Assembly: GCA_965199595.1 (NCBI GenBank)
Contig: OZ241182.1
Location: 806,001-870,000, forward strand
Direction of reading: 5' to 3'
Source: JBBROS01 sp965199595
GTDB lineage: Bacteria > Pseudomonadota > Alphaproteobacteria > Acetobacterales > Acetobacteraceae
DNA: 64,000 nucleotides
Positions 33,355 to 40,884 of the stretch are shown here, piece after piece (the first letter of the stretch is position 1; the number at the start of each line of letters is the position of its first letter). Made by a program: the position numbers and the translations under genes. A model generated the notes under the pieces. That model had not been told where the DNA came from. It did no database searches and saw only the letters and a list, made by a program, of their open reading frames with translations.

Positions 33355-34188
33355 ATGGCATTGAAGCAATTCAACCCGGTGACGGCGAGCCTGCGCGGCA
33401 CTGTGCTGATCGACCGCAGCGAGCTCTGGAAGGGCAAGCCGGTCAAGACGCTCACCGAGGGCAAGAACAAGTCCGGCGGCCGTAACAATCACGGGCGCAC
33501 CACCAGCTTCTTCCGGGGCGGCGGACACAAGCAGTCGTATCGATACGTCGACTTCAAGCGGAAGAAGCATGATGTCGCGGCGACTGTCGAGCGGCTCGAG
33601 TACGACCCGAACCGCACCGCCTTCATCGCGCTGGTCAAGTATGATGACGGCGAGCTGGCCTATATCCTCGCTCCCCAGCGTTTGAAGGCTGGCGACAAGG
33701 TTGTGGCCGGTACCAAGGTCGACATCAAGCCCGGCAATGCGATGCCGCTGGCTTCGATGCCGGTCGGCACCATTGTCCATAACGTGGAACTGAAGATTGG
33801 TGGCGGTGGCAAGATGGCCCGGTCGGCCGGGTGCTACGCGCAGCTGGTCGGCAAGGACTCCGGTTATGCACAGATCAAGCTGCAGTCCGGTGAGCTGCGC
33901 GTCGTGCGGGCCGAGTGCATGGCGACGGTCGGTGCGGTCAGCAATCCGGACAACCAGAACCAGAGTCTTGGCAAGGCCGGTCGCAACCGTTGGCTTGGCC
34001 GTCGTCCGCATAACCGCGGCGTCGTCATGAACCCGGTTGACCATCCGCATGGCGGTGGTGAAGGCCGGACCTCGGGCGGCCGTCATCCGGTCACGCCCTG
34101 GGGCAAGCCGACCAAGGGCTACAAGACGCGCGTCAACAAGCGGACGGACAGCCTCATTATCCGGCGGCGTCCGAAGGGGAAGCACTAA
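33355..34188 (+). CDS. rplB: 50S ribosomal protein L2
   Basis: 277 residues. GRNNHGRTTSFFRGGGHKQ and the C-terminal MNPVDHPHGGGEGRTSGGRH with the conserved His near the peptidyl transferase centre are complete. L2 is needed for subunit association and activity. The stop TAA overlaps the rpsS start (TAATG), a coupling seen at several points in this operon. Confidence 0.99.
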   Translation: MALKQFNPVTASLRGTVLIDRSELWKGKPVKTLTEGKNKSGGRNNHGRTTSFFRGGGHKQSYRYVDFKRKKHDVAATVERLEYDPNRTAFIALVKYDDGELAYILAPQRLKAGDKVVAGTKVDIKPGNAMPLASMPVGTIVHNVELKIGGGGKMARSAGCYAQLVGKDSGYAQIKLQSGELRVVRAECMATVGAVSNPDNQNQSLGKAGRNRWLGRRPHNRGVVMNPVDHPHGGGEGRTSGGRHPVTPWGKPTKGYKTRVNKRTDSLIIRRRPKGKH

Positions 34189-34466
34189 TGGCTCGCTCAG
34201 TCTGGAAAGGTCCGTTCGTTGACGGATACCTCCTGAACAAGGCCGACGCCTCGCGGGCATCGGGCCGTAACGAGATTATCAAGATCTGGACGCGCCGCTC
34301 AACCATCTTGCCGCAGTTCGTCGGCCTGACATTCGGTGTCTATAACGGGCACAAGTTCCTGCCCGTGCAGGTGTCGGAGAACATGGTGGGGCACAAGTTC
34401 GGCGAGTTCTCGCCGACGCGGACCTTCACAGGTCATACCTCGGACAAGAAGGCCAAGCGGGGCTAA
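34188..34466 (+). CDS. rpsS: 30S ribosomal protein S19
   Basis: 92 residues starting in the TAATG overlap. ARSVWKGPFVDGYLLNKAD, then WTRRSTILPQFVGLTFGVYN and the C-terminal GHKFGEFSPTRTFTGHTSDK are typical. It binds S13 and the 16S head near the A-site finger. The rplV start lies 2 bp beyond the stop. Confidence 0.98.
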   Translation: MARSVWKGPFVDGYLLNKADASRASGRNEIIKIWTRRSTILPQFVGLTFGVYNGHKFLPVQVSENMVGHKFGEFSPTRTFTGHTSDKKAKRG

Positions 34467-34467
34467 G

Positions 34468-34875
34468 ATGAGCAAGCCAAAGCATCCGCGCACGCTGGCA
34501 GAGACCCAAGCCCAAGCCGTGCTGCGCAACATTCGCATCAGCCCGCAAAAGCTGAACCTGGTTGCCGGTCTGATCCGCAACCAGCCGGTTTCCCAGGCGG
34601 TCGCCACATTGACGTTCAGCAAGCGGCGCATTGCGCAGCAGGTCCGCAAGGTCCTGGAGAGCGCGATCGCGAACGCCGAGAACAATCACCAGCTTGATGT
34701 CGATCGCCTCGTCGTCAGCCGGGCCGAGGTGGGAAAGTCCATCGTGATGCGCCGTTTCATGGCTCGCGGTCGCGGCCGGGCCTCGCGCATTGAGAAGTGG
34801 TTCAGCCACATCCGCATCGTCGTCAGCGAGCAGGCCCAACTGCCTGAGACCGCCCAGTCGGAAGGGAACGCCTAA
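34468..34875 (+). CDS. rplV: 50S ribosomal protein L22
   Basis: 135 residues from ATG 34468; the frame is open further upstream, but that part lies in rpsS. RNIRISPQKLNLVAGLIRNQ opens the conserved domain, and the beta-hairpin with RRFMARGRGRASRIEKWFSH lines the exit tunnel where macrolides act. The N-terminal 15 residues are an alphaproteobacterial-type extension. Ends 3 bp ahead of rpsC. Confidence 0.97.
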   Translation: MSKPKHPRTLAETQAQAVLRNIRISPQKLNLVAGLIRNQPVSQAVATLTFSKRRIAQQVRKVLESAIANAENNHQLDVDRLVVSRAEVGKSIVMRRFMARGRGRASRIEKWFSHIRIVVSEQAQLPETAQSEGNA

Positions 34876-34878
34876 CCC

Positions 34879-35556
34879 ATGGGTCACAAGGTCAATCCGA
34901 TCGGGCTTCGGCTCGGCATCAACCGCACCTGGGACAGCCGCTGGTTCGCCGGCGCCGACTATTCCCGGCTGCTGCTCGCCGACATCAAGCTGCGTGAGCA
35001 CCTTCGCAAGAAGCTGGCCGGCGCGGGTGTCAGCCGCGTGGTGATCGAGCGTCCGGCCAAGAAGCCGCGCGTCACCATCTATGCGGCGCGTCCCGGCGTG
35101 GTCATCGGCAAGAAGGGCCAGGACATCGAGGTGCTCCGCAAGGACCTCACCAAGATGGCGAAGGCCGAGGTCAGCCTGAACATCGTCGAGATCCGCAAGC
35201 CGGAGATCGACGCGACGCTGGTGGCGGAGAACATCGCGCAGCAGCTGGAGCGCCGGGTGGCGTTCCGCCGGGCCATGAAGCGGGCCGTGCAGTCCGCGAT
35301 GCGCCTGGGCGCCCAGGGCATCCGCATCAACTGCGGCGGCCGTCTCGGCGGCGCCGAGATCGCGCGGACCGAGTGGTATCGTGAGGGTCGCGTTCCCTTG
35401 CACACGCTGCGGGCTGACATCGATTATGGAGTTGCGACGGCTAAGACGACCTATGGCACGTGCGGCGTGAAGGTTTGGATCTTCAAGGGTGAGATCCTCG
35501 GCCACGACCCGCTGGCGCAGGATCGTCGGGCGGCCGAGCAGGCTCCGCAGCGCTAA
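34879..35556 (+). CDS. rpsC: 30S ribosomal protein S3
   Basis: 225 residues. The KH domain with GVVIGKKGQDIEVLRKDL is clear at about residue 72, and the C-terminal domain has GGRLGGAEIARTEWYREGRV followed by LHTLRADIDYG. S3 forms the mRNA entry pore with S4 and S5 and has helicase activity in well-studied bacteria. A 12-bp gap leads to rplP. Confidence 0.99.
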   Translation: MGHKVNPIGLRLGINRTWDSRWFAGADYSRLLLADIKLREHLRKKLAGAGVSRVVIERPAKKPRVTIYAARPGVVIGKKGQDIEVLRKDLTKMAKAEVSLNIVEIRKPEIDATLVAENIAQQLERRVAFRRAMKRAVQSAMRLGAQGIRINCGGRLGGAEIARTEWYREGRVPLHTLRADIDYGVATAKTTYGTCGVKVWIFKGEILGHDPLAQDRRAAEQAPQR

Positions 35557-35568
35557 GGGAATACGGAT

Positions 35569-35985
35569 ATGCTCTCTCCCAAGCGGACAAAGTTCCGCAA
35601 AGCCCATAAGGGCCGCATCCATGGCCTGGCCAAGGGCGGCACCGCCCTCAACTTTGGCTCTTTCGGCCTGAAGGCGCTTGAGCCAGATCGCGTCACGGCC
35701 CGGCAGATCGAGGCCGCCCGTCGTGCGATCACCCGGTCGATGAAGCGCGCCGGCCGCGTTTGGATCCGGATCTTCCCGGACGTTCCGGTGTCGCAGAAGC
35801 CGGCCGAGGTCCGAATGGGCTCCGGCAAGGGTAGCCCGGAGTTCTGGGTGTGCCGGGTCAAGCCGGGCCGCATCATGTTCGAGATTGACGGCGTGGCGCC
35901 GGAGTTGGCGCGTGAGGCCTTGGCGCTGGGTGCGGCCAAGCTGCCGATCCGCACCAAGTTCATCACGCGCATCGGGGAGGGCTGA
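35569..35985 (+). CDS. rplP: 50S ribosomal protein L16
   Basis: 138 residues: MLSPKRTKFRKAHKGRIHGL, GLKALEPDRVTARQIEAARR, and the KPAEVRMGSGKGSPEFWV loop near the A-site tRNA. The conserved Arg in this loop that is hydroxylated in some bacteria (position equal to E. coli R81) is present within VRMGSGKG. It is a late-assembly protein. Two bases separate it from rpmC. Confidence 0.99.
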   Translation: MLSPKRTKFRKAHKGRIHGLAKGGTALNFGSFGLKALEPDRVTARQIEAARRAITRSMKRAGRVWIRIFPDVPVSQKPAEVRMGSGKGSPEFWVCRVKPGRIMFEIDGVAPELAREALALGAAKLPIRTKFITRIGEG

Positions 35986-35987
35986 TC

Positions 35988-36218
35988 ATGACCAAGGCAG
36001 CCGATATCCGCGGCAAGAGCGTGGATGAGCGCGGCACGCTGTTGCTGGACCTGCGGAAGGAGCAGTTCAACCTGCGCTTCCAGGCCGCGACCGGACAGAC
36101 CGAGGGCGTGGGCCGCGTGCGCAAGGTGCGCCGTGACATTGCTCGTGTGAAGACGATCCAGGCGGAGCAGACGCGCTCCGCGGCAAAGACCGGCGGCGCT
36201 GCCGCTGGCAAGAAGTAG
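35988..36218 (+). CDS. rpmC: 50S ribosomal protein L29
   Basis: 76 residues; two long helices with LLDLRKEQFNLRFQAATGQ, the family signature. The C-terminal GGAAAGKK tail is a lineage-specific addition. L29 sits beside L23 at the tunnel exit. It lies 2 bp after rplP and 12 bp ahead of rpsQ, preceded by GGAGGG. Confidence 0.96.
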   Translation: MTKAADIRGKSVDERGTLLLDLRKEQFNLRFQAATGQTEGVGRVRKVRRDIARVKTIQAEQTRSAAKTGGAAAGKK

Positions 36219-36230
36219 AGGAGAAGGGCG

Positions 36231-36548
36231 ATGCCAAGGCGCGTCCTGACCGGCCGGGTTACGAGCGACAAGATGGACAAGACGATCACCGTCCTGGTCG
36301 AGCGTCGCGTGATCCATCCGCTGTACAAGAAGTTCATTCGGCGCTCCAAGAACTACGCGGCGCATGACGAACTGAACATCTGCAAGATCGGTGATGCGGT
36401 GCGTATCGAGGAGTGCCGACCGATCAGCAAGCGCAAGACCTGGATGCTGGTCGAGCGGAATGGTGAGCCGGTTGAGCGCCCCCTGGGCTTCGAGGCTGCC
36501 GGGAAGCCCGATGTTGTATCGGCTTCGGCTGAAGGAAGTGCAGCATGA
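36231..36548 (+). CDS. rpsQ: 30S ribosomal protein S17 with C-terminal extension
   Basis: 105 residues against about 84 in E. coli. The OB-fold core is complete (VTSDKMDKTITVLVERRV, YAAHDELNICKIGDAVRIEE, CRPISKRKTWMLVE). About 25 extra residues follow (from GEPVERPLGFEAAG to the end), polar and Ala/Ser-rich, probably disordered. The end overlaps rplN by ATGA. S17 binds 16S helices 7, 11 and 20 early in assembly. Confidence 0.97.
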   Translation: MPRRVLTGRVTSDKMDKTITVLVERRVIHPLYKKFIRRSKNYAAHDELNICKIGDAVRIEECRPISKRKTWMLVERNGEPVERPLGFEAAGKPDVVSASAEGSAA

Positions 36549-36913
36549 TCCAGGTCGAGAGCAACCTCGAGGTCGCGGACAATTCCGGCGCGCGCCGGGT
36601 GCAGTGCATCAAGGTGCTGGGCGGCTCCAAGCGGAAGACGGCTTCGGTCGGCGACGTGATCGTCGTTTCGATCAAGGAGGCCATTCCGCGTGGCAAGGTG
36701 AAGAAGGGTGACGTCCACCAGGCCGTCATCGTGCGGACCTCGTTTCCGGTGCGCCGGGCCGACGGTTCAGCGATCCGCTTCGACAAGAATGCTGCGGTGC
36801 TGATCAACAAGTCGCAGGAGCCGATTGGCACCCGCATCTTTGGACCTGTCGTGCGCGAGCTGCGTGGCAGGAAGTTCATGAAGATCATCTCGCTCGCGCC
36901 GGAGGTGCTGTAA
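36545..36913 (+). CDS. rplN: 50S ribosomal protein L14
   Basis: 122 residues, exact family length. Start MIQVESNLEVADNSGARRVQ and AIPRGKVKKGDVHQAVIVRT are the two signatures. L14 lies on the subunit interface and is the contact for RsfS. It overlaps both neighbours: ATGA with rpsQ and TAATG with rplX, so the three are translationally linked. Confidence 0.99.
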   Translation: MIQVESNLEVADNSGARRVQCIKVLGGSKRKTASVGDVIVVSIKEAIPRGKVKKGDVHQAVIVRTSFPVRRADGSAIRFDKNAAVLINKSQEPIGTRIFGPVVRELRGRKFMKIISLAPEVL

Positions 36914-37233
36914 TGGCTGCGCGTATCCGCAAGGGCGACACCGTCGTCGTGATCACCGGGTCCGACAAGGGCAAGCGCGGTGAGGTCCTTTCTGTTCTGC
37001 CGAAGGACGGGCGCGCCGTGGTGAAGGGCGTGAACATCGCCAAGAAGCACACCAAGGCGCAGGGCATGGGGAAGCCGGGCGGCATCATCGAGCAGGAAGC
37101 GACCATCCACCTCTCGAACGTGATGCTGCTGAACCCCAAGACCGACAAGCCGACGCGCGTTGGGTTCCGGGTGCTGGACGATGGCCGCAAGGTCCGCGTT
37201 GCCCGGCCTGGCGGCGACGTGATCGAGGGCTAG
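36913..37233 (+). CDS. rplX: 50S ribosomal protein L24
   Basis: 106 residues with the KOW motif RKGDTVVVITGSDKGKRGEV at the start and KHTKAQGMGKPGGIIEQEA in the loop. L24 is one of the two proteins that start 50S assembly. It starts in the rplN stop and ends 4 bp before rplE. Confidence 0.98.
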   Translation: MAARIRKGDTVVVITGSDKGKRGEVLSVLPKDGRAVVKGVNIAKKHTKAQGMGKPGGIIEQEATIHLSNVMLLNPKTDKPTRVGFRVLDDGRKVRVARPGGDVIEG

Positions 37234-37237
37234 GACC

Positions 37238-37798
37238 ATGAAGGACACCCGTGAGCTGCCGCGCATGCAGCAGCGCTACGTCACCGAGATGAAGGCGAAG
37301 CTGCAGGAGCAGTTTGCCTATTCCAATCCGATGCAGGTGCCGAAACTCGAGAAGATCGTCATCAACATGGGCGTCGGCGAAGCCGCCGGCGACCAGAAGA
37401 AGCTTGATGCGGCCGTGGCTGAGTTGACGCTGATCGCCGGGCAGAAGCCGGTGAAGACCGTCGCCAAGAAGGCGATCGCAGGCTTCAAGATCCGTGAGGG
37501 TCTGCCGATCGGCTGCAAGGTGACACTGCGCAGCGCGAAGATGTATGAATTCCTCGACCGTCTGGTGACGATTGCGCTGCCGCGGGTTCGCGACTTCCGC
37601 GGCATCCCGAACGGCAAGGGCTTCGACGGCCGGGGCAATTTCGCCATGGGTCTCAAGGAGCAGATCGTGTTCCCCGAGATCGACTACGACAAGGTGACGG
37701 ACGTGCGCGGCATGGACATCATCTTCGTCACCAGTGCGAAGACGAATGACGAGGCGAAGGCCTTGCTGAAGCTGTTCGATGTGCCGTTCGCCGCGTAA
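37238..37798 (+). CDS. rplE: 50S ribosomal protein L5
   Basis: 186 residues. The family signature KLEKIVINMGVGEAAGDQKK and LPIGCKVTLRSAKMYEFLDR are intact, as is FPEIDYDKVTDVRGMDIIFV. L5 binds 5S rRNA and contacts S13 across the subunits. The following gap (87 bp) is long for this operon and has a hairpin. Confidence 0.99.
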   Translation: MKDTRELPRMQQRYVTEMKAKLQEQFAYSNPMQVPKLEKIVINMGVGEAAGDQKKLDAAVAELTLIAGQKPVKTVAKKAIAGFKIREGLPIGCKVTLRSAKMYEFLDRLVTIALPRVRDFRGIPNGKGFDGRGNFAMGLKEQIVFPEIDYDKVTDVRGMDIIFVTSAKTNDEAKALLKLFDVPFAA

Positions 37799-37839
37799 GC
37801 GGTCCCTGGTTCGTCCAAGTTCAACGCGTCTGGAAAACC

Positions 37840-37863
37840 GGATGGCCGGCACGGCCGCCATCC
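37840..37863 (+). other. Hairpin between rplE and rpsN
   Basis: GGATGGC (37840-37846) pairs with GCCATCC (37857-37863) around a CGGC-rich loop that can extend the stem. No T-run is present. Most gaps nearby are below 15 bp, so this 87-bp insert stands out; it may be an RNA cleavage or control site. Confidence 0.45.
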
Positions 37864-37885
37864 AGGTTCCGAGGAGTAGGTAGAA

Positions 37886-38191
37886 ATGGCGAAGACATCG
37901 TCGGTGAACCGCAATGAGAAGCGGGAGCGGATGACGGCCCGCGACAAGGGCAAGCGCGCTGAGTTGAAGGCGCGCGTGATGGACAAGAGCACTCCGGTCG
38001 AGGAGCGTTTCGAGGCGACGATCAAGCTGGCCGAGCTGCCGCGCAACGGTGCCGCGGTGCGGATCAAGCTTCGCTGCGCCCTGACGGGCCGTAGCCGGGG
38101 CAACTACCGGAAGTTCAAGCTCTCCCGCAACATGCTGCGTTCGTTGGCCAACTCGGGGCAACTCCCGGGCGTGGTCAAGGCGAGCTGGTAG
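37886..38191 (+). CDS. rpsN: 30S ribosomal protein S14 (zinc-independent form)
   Basis: 101 residues, the long C-minus type: no Cys pairs are present where the short zinc form has them. LRCALTGRSRGNYRKFKLSR is the conserved core and SGQLPGVVKASW the universal C-terminus. AGGAGTAGG precedes the ATG at 37886. S14 joins the head of the small subunit late. Confidence 0.98.
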   Translation: MAKTSSVNRNEKRERMTARDKGKRAELKARVMDKSTPVEERFEATIKLAELPRNGAAVRIKLRCALTGRSRGNYRKFKLSRNMLRSLANSGQLPGVVKASW

Positions 38192-38201
38192 GAGACGCGC
38201 G

Positions 38202-38600
38202 ATGTCGATGTCAGATCCCCTGGGCGACATGATTACCCGTATCCGCAACGCCCAGCGCAGCCGTCACGCCAACTGCGTGGCGCCGGCGTCGAAGCTGCGG
38301 GCCAGCGTTCTTGAGGCGTTGAAGCGGGAAGGCTTCATTCGCGGCTACTCCGCCGAGGAGCTTCGGCCCGGCGTGGCGCAGCTGCGGATCGAGCTGAAGT
38401 ACAGCGAAGGCGAACCGGTGATCAAGGAGATCACCCGGGTCAGCAAGCCGGGCCGCCGGGTGTATTCCAAGATTAAGGAATTGCCGCGGGTCTATGCCGG
38501 CTTGGGCGTGTCGATCCTGTCCACGCCGCGTGGCGTGTTGAGCGATGGTGAGGCCCGGGCGGCGAACGTGGGCGGCGAAGTGCTGTTCCGCGTGTTCTAA
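38202..38600 (+). CDS. rpsH: 30S ribosomal protein S8
   Basis: 132 residues: SDPLGDMITRIRNAQRSRHA at the start and GLGVSILSTPRGVLSDGEAR near the end are the family motifs. S8 binds 16S helix 21 and in enterobacteria represses the spc operon at rplE; no site could be confirmed here. Spacing to rplF is 14 bp. Confidence 0.98.
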   Translation: MSMSDPLGDMITRIRNAQRSRHANCVAPASKLRASVLEALKREGFIRGYSAEELRPGVAQLRIELKYSEGEPVIKEITRVSKPGRRVYSKIKELPRVYAGLGVSILSTPRGVLSDGEARAANVGGEVLFRVF

Positions 38601-38614
38601 GGAAGGATGGGCAT

Positions 38615-39148
38615 ATGTCTCGCGTAGGCAAATACCCCGTCGAACTTCCGACGGGTGTCTCAATGGTCCTGGCGGACCGGGTGCTGCAGGCCAAGGGCAA
38701 GCTCGGTACGCTGAGCCTGACGCTGACGGATCTGGTCGATGCCACGATCGAGGACAACAAGGTGACGGTCACGCCCCGCGGCAACGCGGCGCACGCCCGG
38801 ATGATGTGGGGCACGACCCGCGCGCTCGTGGCCAGCATGGCCAAGGGCGTGTCGGAAGGCTTCACCAAGACGATGGAGATCACCGGCACGGGCTTTCGCG
38901 CCGCGGTGCAGGGCAAGAACCTGGTGATCAACCTGGGGTTCTCGCATGACGTCGTCTATCCGGTGCCGGAAGGCATCACCATCACCACGCCGCGTCCGAC
39001 GGCGATCGTGGTGACCGGGATGGACAAGCGTCAGGTGGGTCAGACGTCTGCGGAAATCCGTTCGTTCCGTCCGCCGGAGCCCTATAAGGGCAAGGGTGTG
39101 AAGTACGACAACGAGACGATCCGCCGCAAGGAAGGCAAGAAGAAGTAA
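38615..39148 (+). CDS. rplF: 50S ribosomal protein L6
   Basis: 177 residues with two similar domains. Start MSRVGKYPVELPTGVSMVLA and C-terminal PEPYKGKGVKYDNETIRRKE, the site near the sarcin-ricin loop, are complete. A gap of 1 bp to rplR. L6 stabilises the factor-binding region. Confidence 0.98.
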   Translation: MSRVGKYPVELPTGVSMVLADRVLQAKGKLGTLSLTLTDLVDATIEDNKVTVTPRGNAAHARMMWGTTRALVASMAKGVSEGFTKTMEITGTGFRAAVQGKNLVINLGFSHDVVYPVPEGITITTPRPTAIVVTGMDKRQVGQTSAEIRSFRPPEPYKGKGVKYDNETIRRKEGKKK

Positions 39149-39149
39149 G

Positions 39150-39512
39150 ATGGGTGCTTCAACAGATCTCAAGGTGCGGCGCCGCGAGCGCCTGCGCTAT
39201 CAGTTGCGGCAGAAGTCGAGCGGGCGTCCACGCCTCTCGGTGTTCCGCTCCGGCAAGCACATCTATGCCCAGGTGATCGACGACGCGCAGGGCCGTACGC
39301 TGGCGGCGGCGTCGAGCCTGGAGAAGGACATGCGTGCTGAGATGAAGACCGGGGCCGATCGCGATGCGGCGGCCAAGGTTGGCAAGCTGGTGGCCGAGCG
39401 AGCCGTTGCGGCCGGGGTCACGAACGTCGTGTTCGATCGCGGGTCTTATCTGTATCACGGCCGCGTCAAGGCGCTGGCCGAGGCCGCCCGCGAAGGCGGG
39501 CTGGCGTTCTAG
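39150..39512 (+). CDS. rplR: 50S ribosomal protein L18
   Basis: 120 residues. RRRERLRYQLRQKSSGRPRL and FRSGKHIYAQVIDDAQGRTL mark the 5S rRNA-binding protein, with FDRGSYLYHGRVKALAEAAR at the end. With L5 and L25-like proteins it forms the 5S particle. Start ATG 39150 lies 1 bp after rplF. Confidence 0.98.
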   Translation: MGASTDLKVRRRERLRYQLRQKSSGRPRLSVFRSGKHIYAQVIDDAQGRTLAAASSLEKDMRAEMKTGADRDAAAKVGKLVAERAVAAGVTNVVFDRGSYLYHGRVKALAEAAREGGLAF

Positions 39513-39523
39513 GGGCATCGAGC

Positions 39524-40108
39524 ATGGCACGGGAAGCACGGGACGGCGGCCGCGGTCGCGACCGGAACGACCGCAACAGTGAGCGGGACGGCGACGAGCT
39601 GATCGACAAGCTGGTCACCATCAACCGCGTTGCCAAGGTGGTGAAGGGTGGCCGTCGGTTCGCCTTTGCCGCCCTGGTGGTGGTCGGGGATCAGAAGGGC
39701 CGCGTCGGTTACGGCGCCGGCAAGGCGCGTGAAGTGCCGGAAGCGATCCGCAAGGCGACCGAGCGGGCCAAGAAGGGCCTGATCCGGGTGCCGATGAAGG
39801 AGGGCCGCACCCTGCATCATGACGTCGAGGGGCTGTATGGCGCCGGGCATGTGGTGCTCCGGTCGGCCGCAGCCGGCACGGGCATCATTGCCGGAGGCCC
39901 GATGCGCGCCGTGTTCGAGGCGCTTGGGATCGGCGACGTCGTAACCAAGTCGCTCGGCAGCCGCAACCCGCACAACATGGTCAAGGCCACCTTCGCCGCG
40001 CTCGAGCGGTGCGCCAGCCCCCGCAGCGTTGCGGCCCGGCGCGGCAAGAAGGTGTCTGACATCCTCGGCAAGCGCGAGGATGGGGCGACGGAGACGGCCG
40101 ATGTCTGA
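39524..40108 (+). CDS. rpsE: 30S ribosomal protein S5
   Basis: 194 residues. The N-terminal 25 residues are unusually rich in Arg, Asp and Asn (DGGRGRDRNDRNSERDGDEL). The S5 dsRBD-like fold begins LIDKLVTINRVAKVVKGGRR, with the fidelity/spectinomycin loop RFAFAALVVVGDQKGRVGYG, and the C-terminal domain with AAAGTGIIAGGPMRAVFEAL follows. The end overlaps rpmD by 8 bp. Confidence 0.98.
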   Translation: MAREARDGGRGRDRNDRNSERDGDELIDKLVTINRVAKVVKGGRRFAFAALVVVGDQKGRVGYGAGKAREVPEAIRKATERAKKGLIRVPMKEGRTLHHDVEGLYGAGHVVLRSAAAGTGIIAGGPMRAVFEALGIGDVVTKSLGSRNPHNMVKATFAALERCASPRSVAARRGKKVSDILGKREDGATETADV

Positions 40109-40295
40109 TACCAAGAAGACGGTGACGGTAACGCAGGTGCGATCAGGCCTGGGCCGCAAGAAGGACCAGATCCAGACCCTCGCGGGCCTGGGTCTGGGCA
40201 AGCTGCGCCGCACGCGTGAGCTGGAGGACACTCCCTCCGTGCGTGGGATGATCCGCCGGGTTGCGCACCTGGTGCAGGTGGAGGGCGAACAGTGA
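40101..40295 (+). CDS. rpmD: 50S ribosomal protein L30
   Basis: 64 residues from ATG 40101, inside the last codons of rpsE. VTVTQVRSGLGRKKDQIQTL followed by GLGLGKLRRTRELEDTPSVR is the L30 pattern. It ends in a GTGA overlap with rplO. The short length means it is easily missed, but the family match is clear. Confidence 0.96.
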   Translation: MSDTKKTVTVTQVRSGLGRKKDQIQTLAGLGLGKLRRTRELEDTPSVRGMIRRVAHLVQVEGEQ

Positions 40296-40783
40296 AGCTT
40301 AACGAACTTCGGGACAATGCGGGCTCGCACCTCAAGAGCAAGCGTCTGGGCCGCGGCATCGGGTCCGGCAAGGGCAAGACCTCCGGCAAGGGCGTCAAGG
40401 GTCAGAAGGCGCGCGAGGGCGTGTCGCTCAACGGCTTCGAGGGTGGTCAGCTGCCGATCTATCGGCGGCTTCCCAAGCGCGGTTTCCACAACATGTTCCG
40501 CAAGGAATATGCGCCGGTGAACCTGGTTTCCATCGTCAGGGCGCTGGAGAGCGGGAAGCTGGCGGCGGATACCGAGATCACCGAGGCCTCGTTGGCCGAG
40601 GCTGGGCTGGTGCGGATCGGCAAGCTCGCTGGCGTGCGTCTGCTGGCGCGTGGCGAGATCAGCCGGGCCATCAAGGTGACGGTCTCGGGGGCTTCGGCCG
40701 CCGCCATCGCCGCGGTGGAGCAGGCGGGCGGCAGCGTCACGGTCACCGTGGTGAAGCCCGTCGCCGAGACACCGGCGGCCTGA
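40292..40783 (+). CDS. rplO: 50S ribosomal protein L15
   Basis: 163 residues from a GTG start overlapping the rpmD stop; no ATG is near. KLNELRDNAGSHLKSKRLGR and the glycine-rich GSGKGKTSGKGVKGQKAREG loop are typical, with FEGGQLPIYRRLPKRGFHN. The C-terminal tail is longer than in E. coli. It is followed by a terminator-like hairpin. Confidence 0.98.
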   Translation: MKLNELRDNAGSHLKSKRLGRGIGSGKGKTSGKGVKGQKAREGVSLNGFEGGQLPIYRRLPKRGFHNMFRKEYAPVNLVSIVRALESGKLAADTEITEASLAEAGLVRIGKLAGVRLLARGEISRAIKVTVSGASAAAIAAVEQAGGSVTVTVVKPVAETPAA

Positions 40784-40827
40784 TCTGTTGTGTCCGGCGG
40801 TGCCGGGCATCAGAGTGCGTTCCAAGG

Positions 40828-40867
40828 GCGGCGCCCGTAGCCCAACCGGGCTTGCGGCGCCGCTTTT
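40828..40867 (+). terminator. Terminator-like hairpin between rplO and secY
   Basis: GCGGCGCC (40828-40835) pairs with GGCGCCGC (40856-40863), with an inner GCCC/GGGC stem (40840-40843/40848-40851), directly followed by TTTT (40864-40867). It has all parts of an intrinsic terminator inside what is usually one operon, so it may lower secY-adk transcription. Confidence 0.65.
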
Positions 40868-40884
40868 CTGTTAGGGGACCCTGA

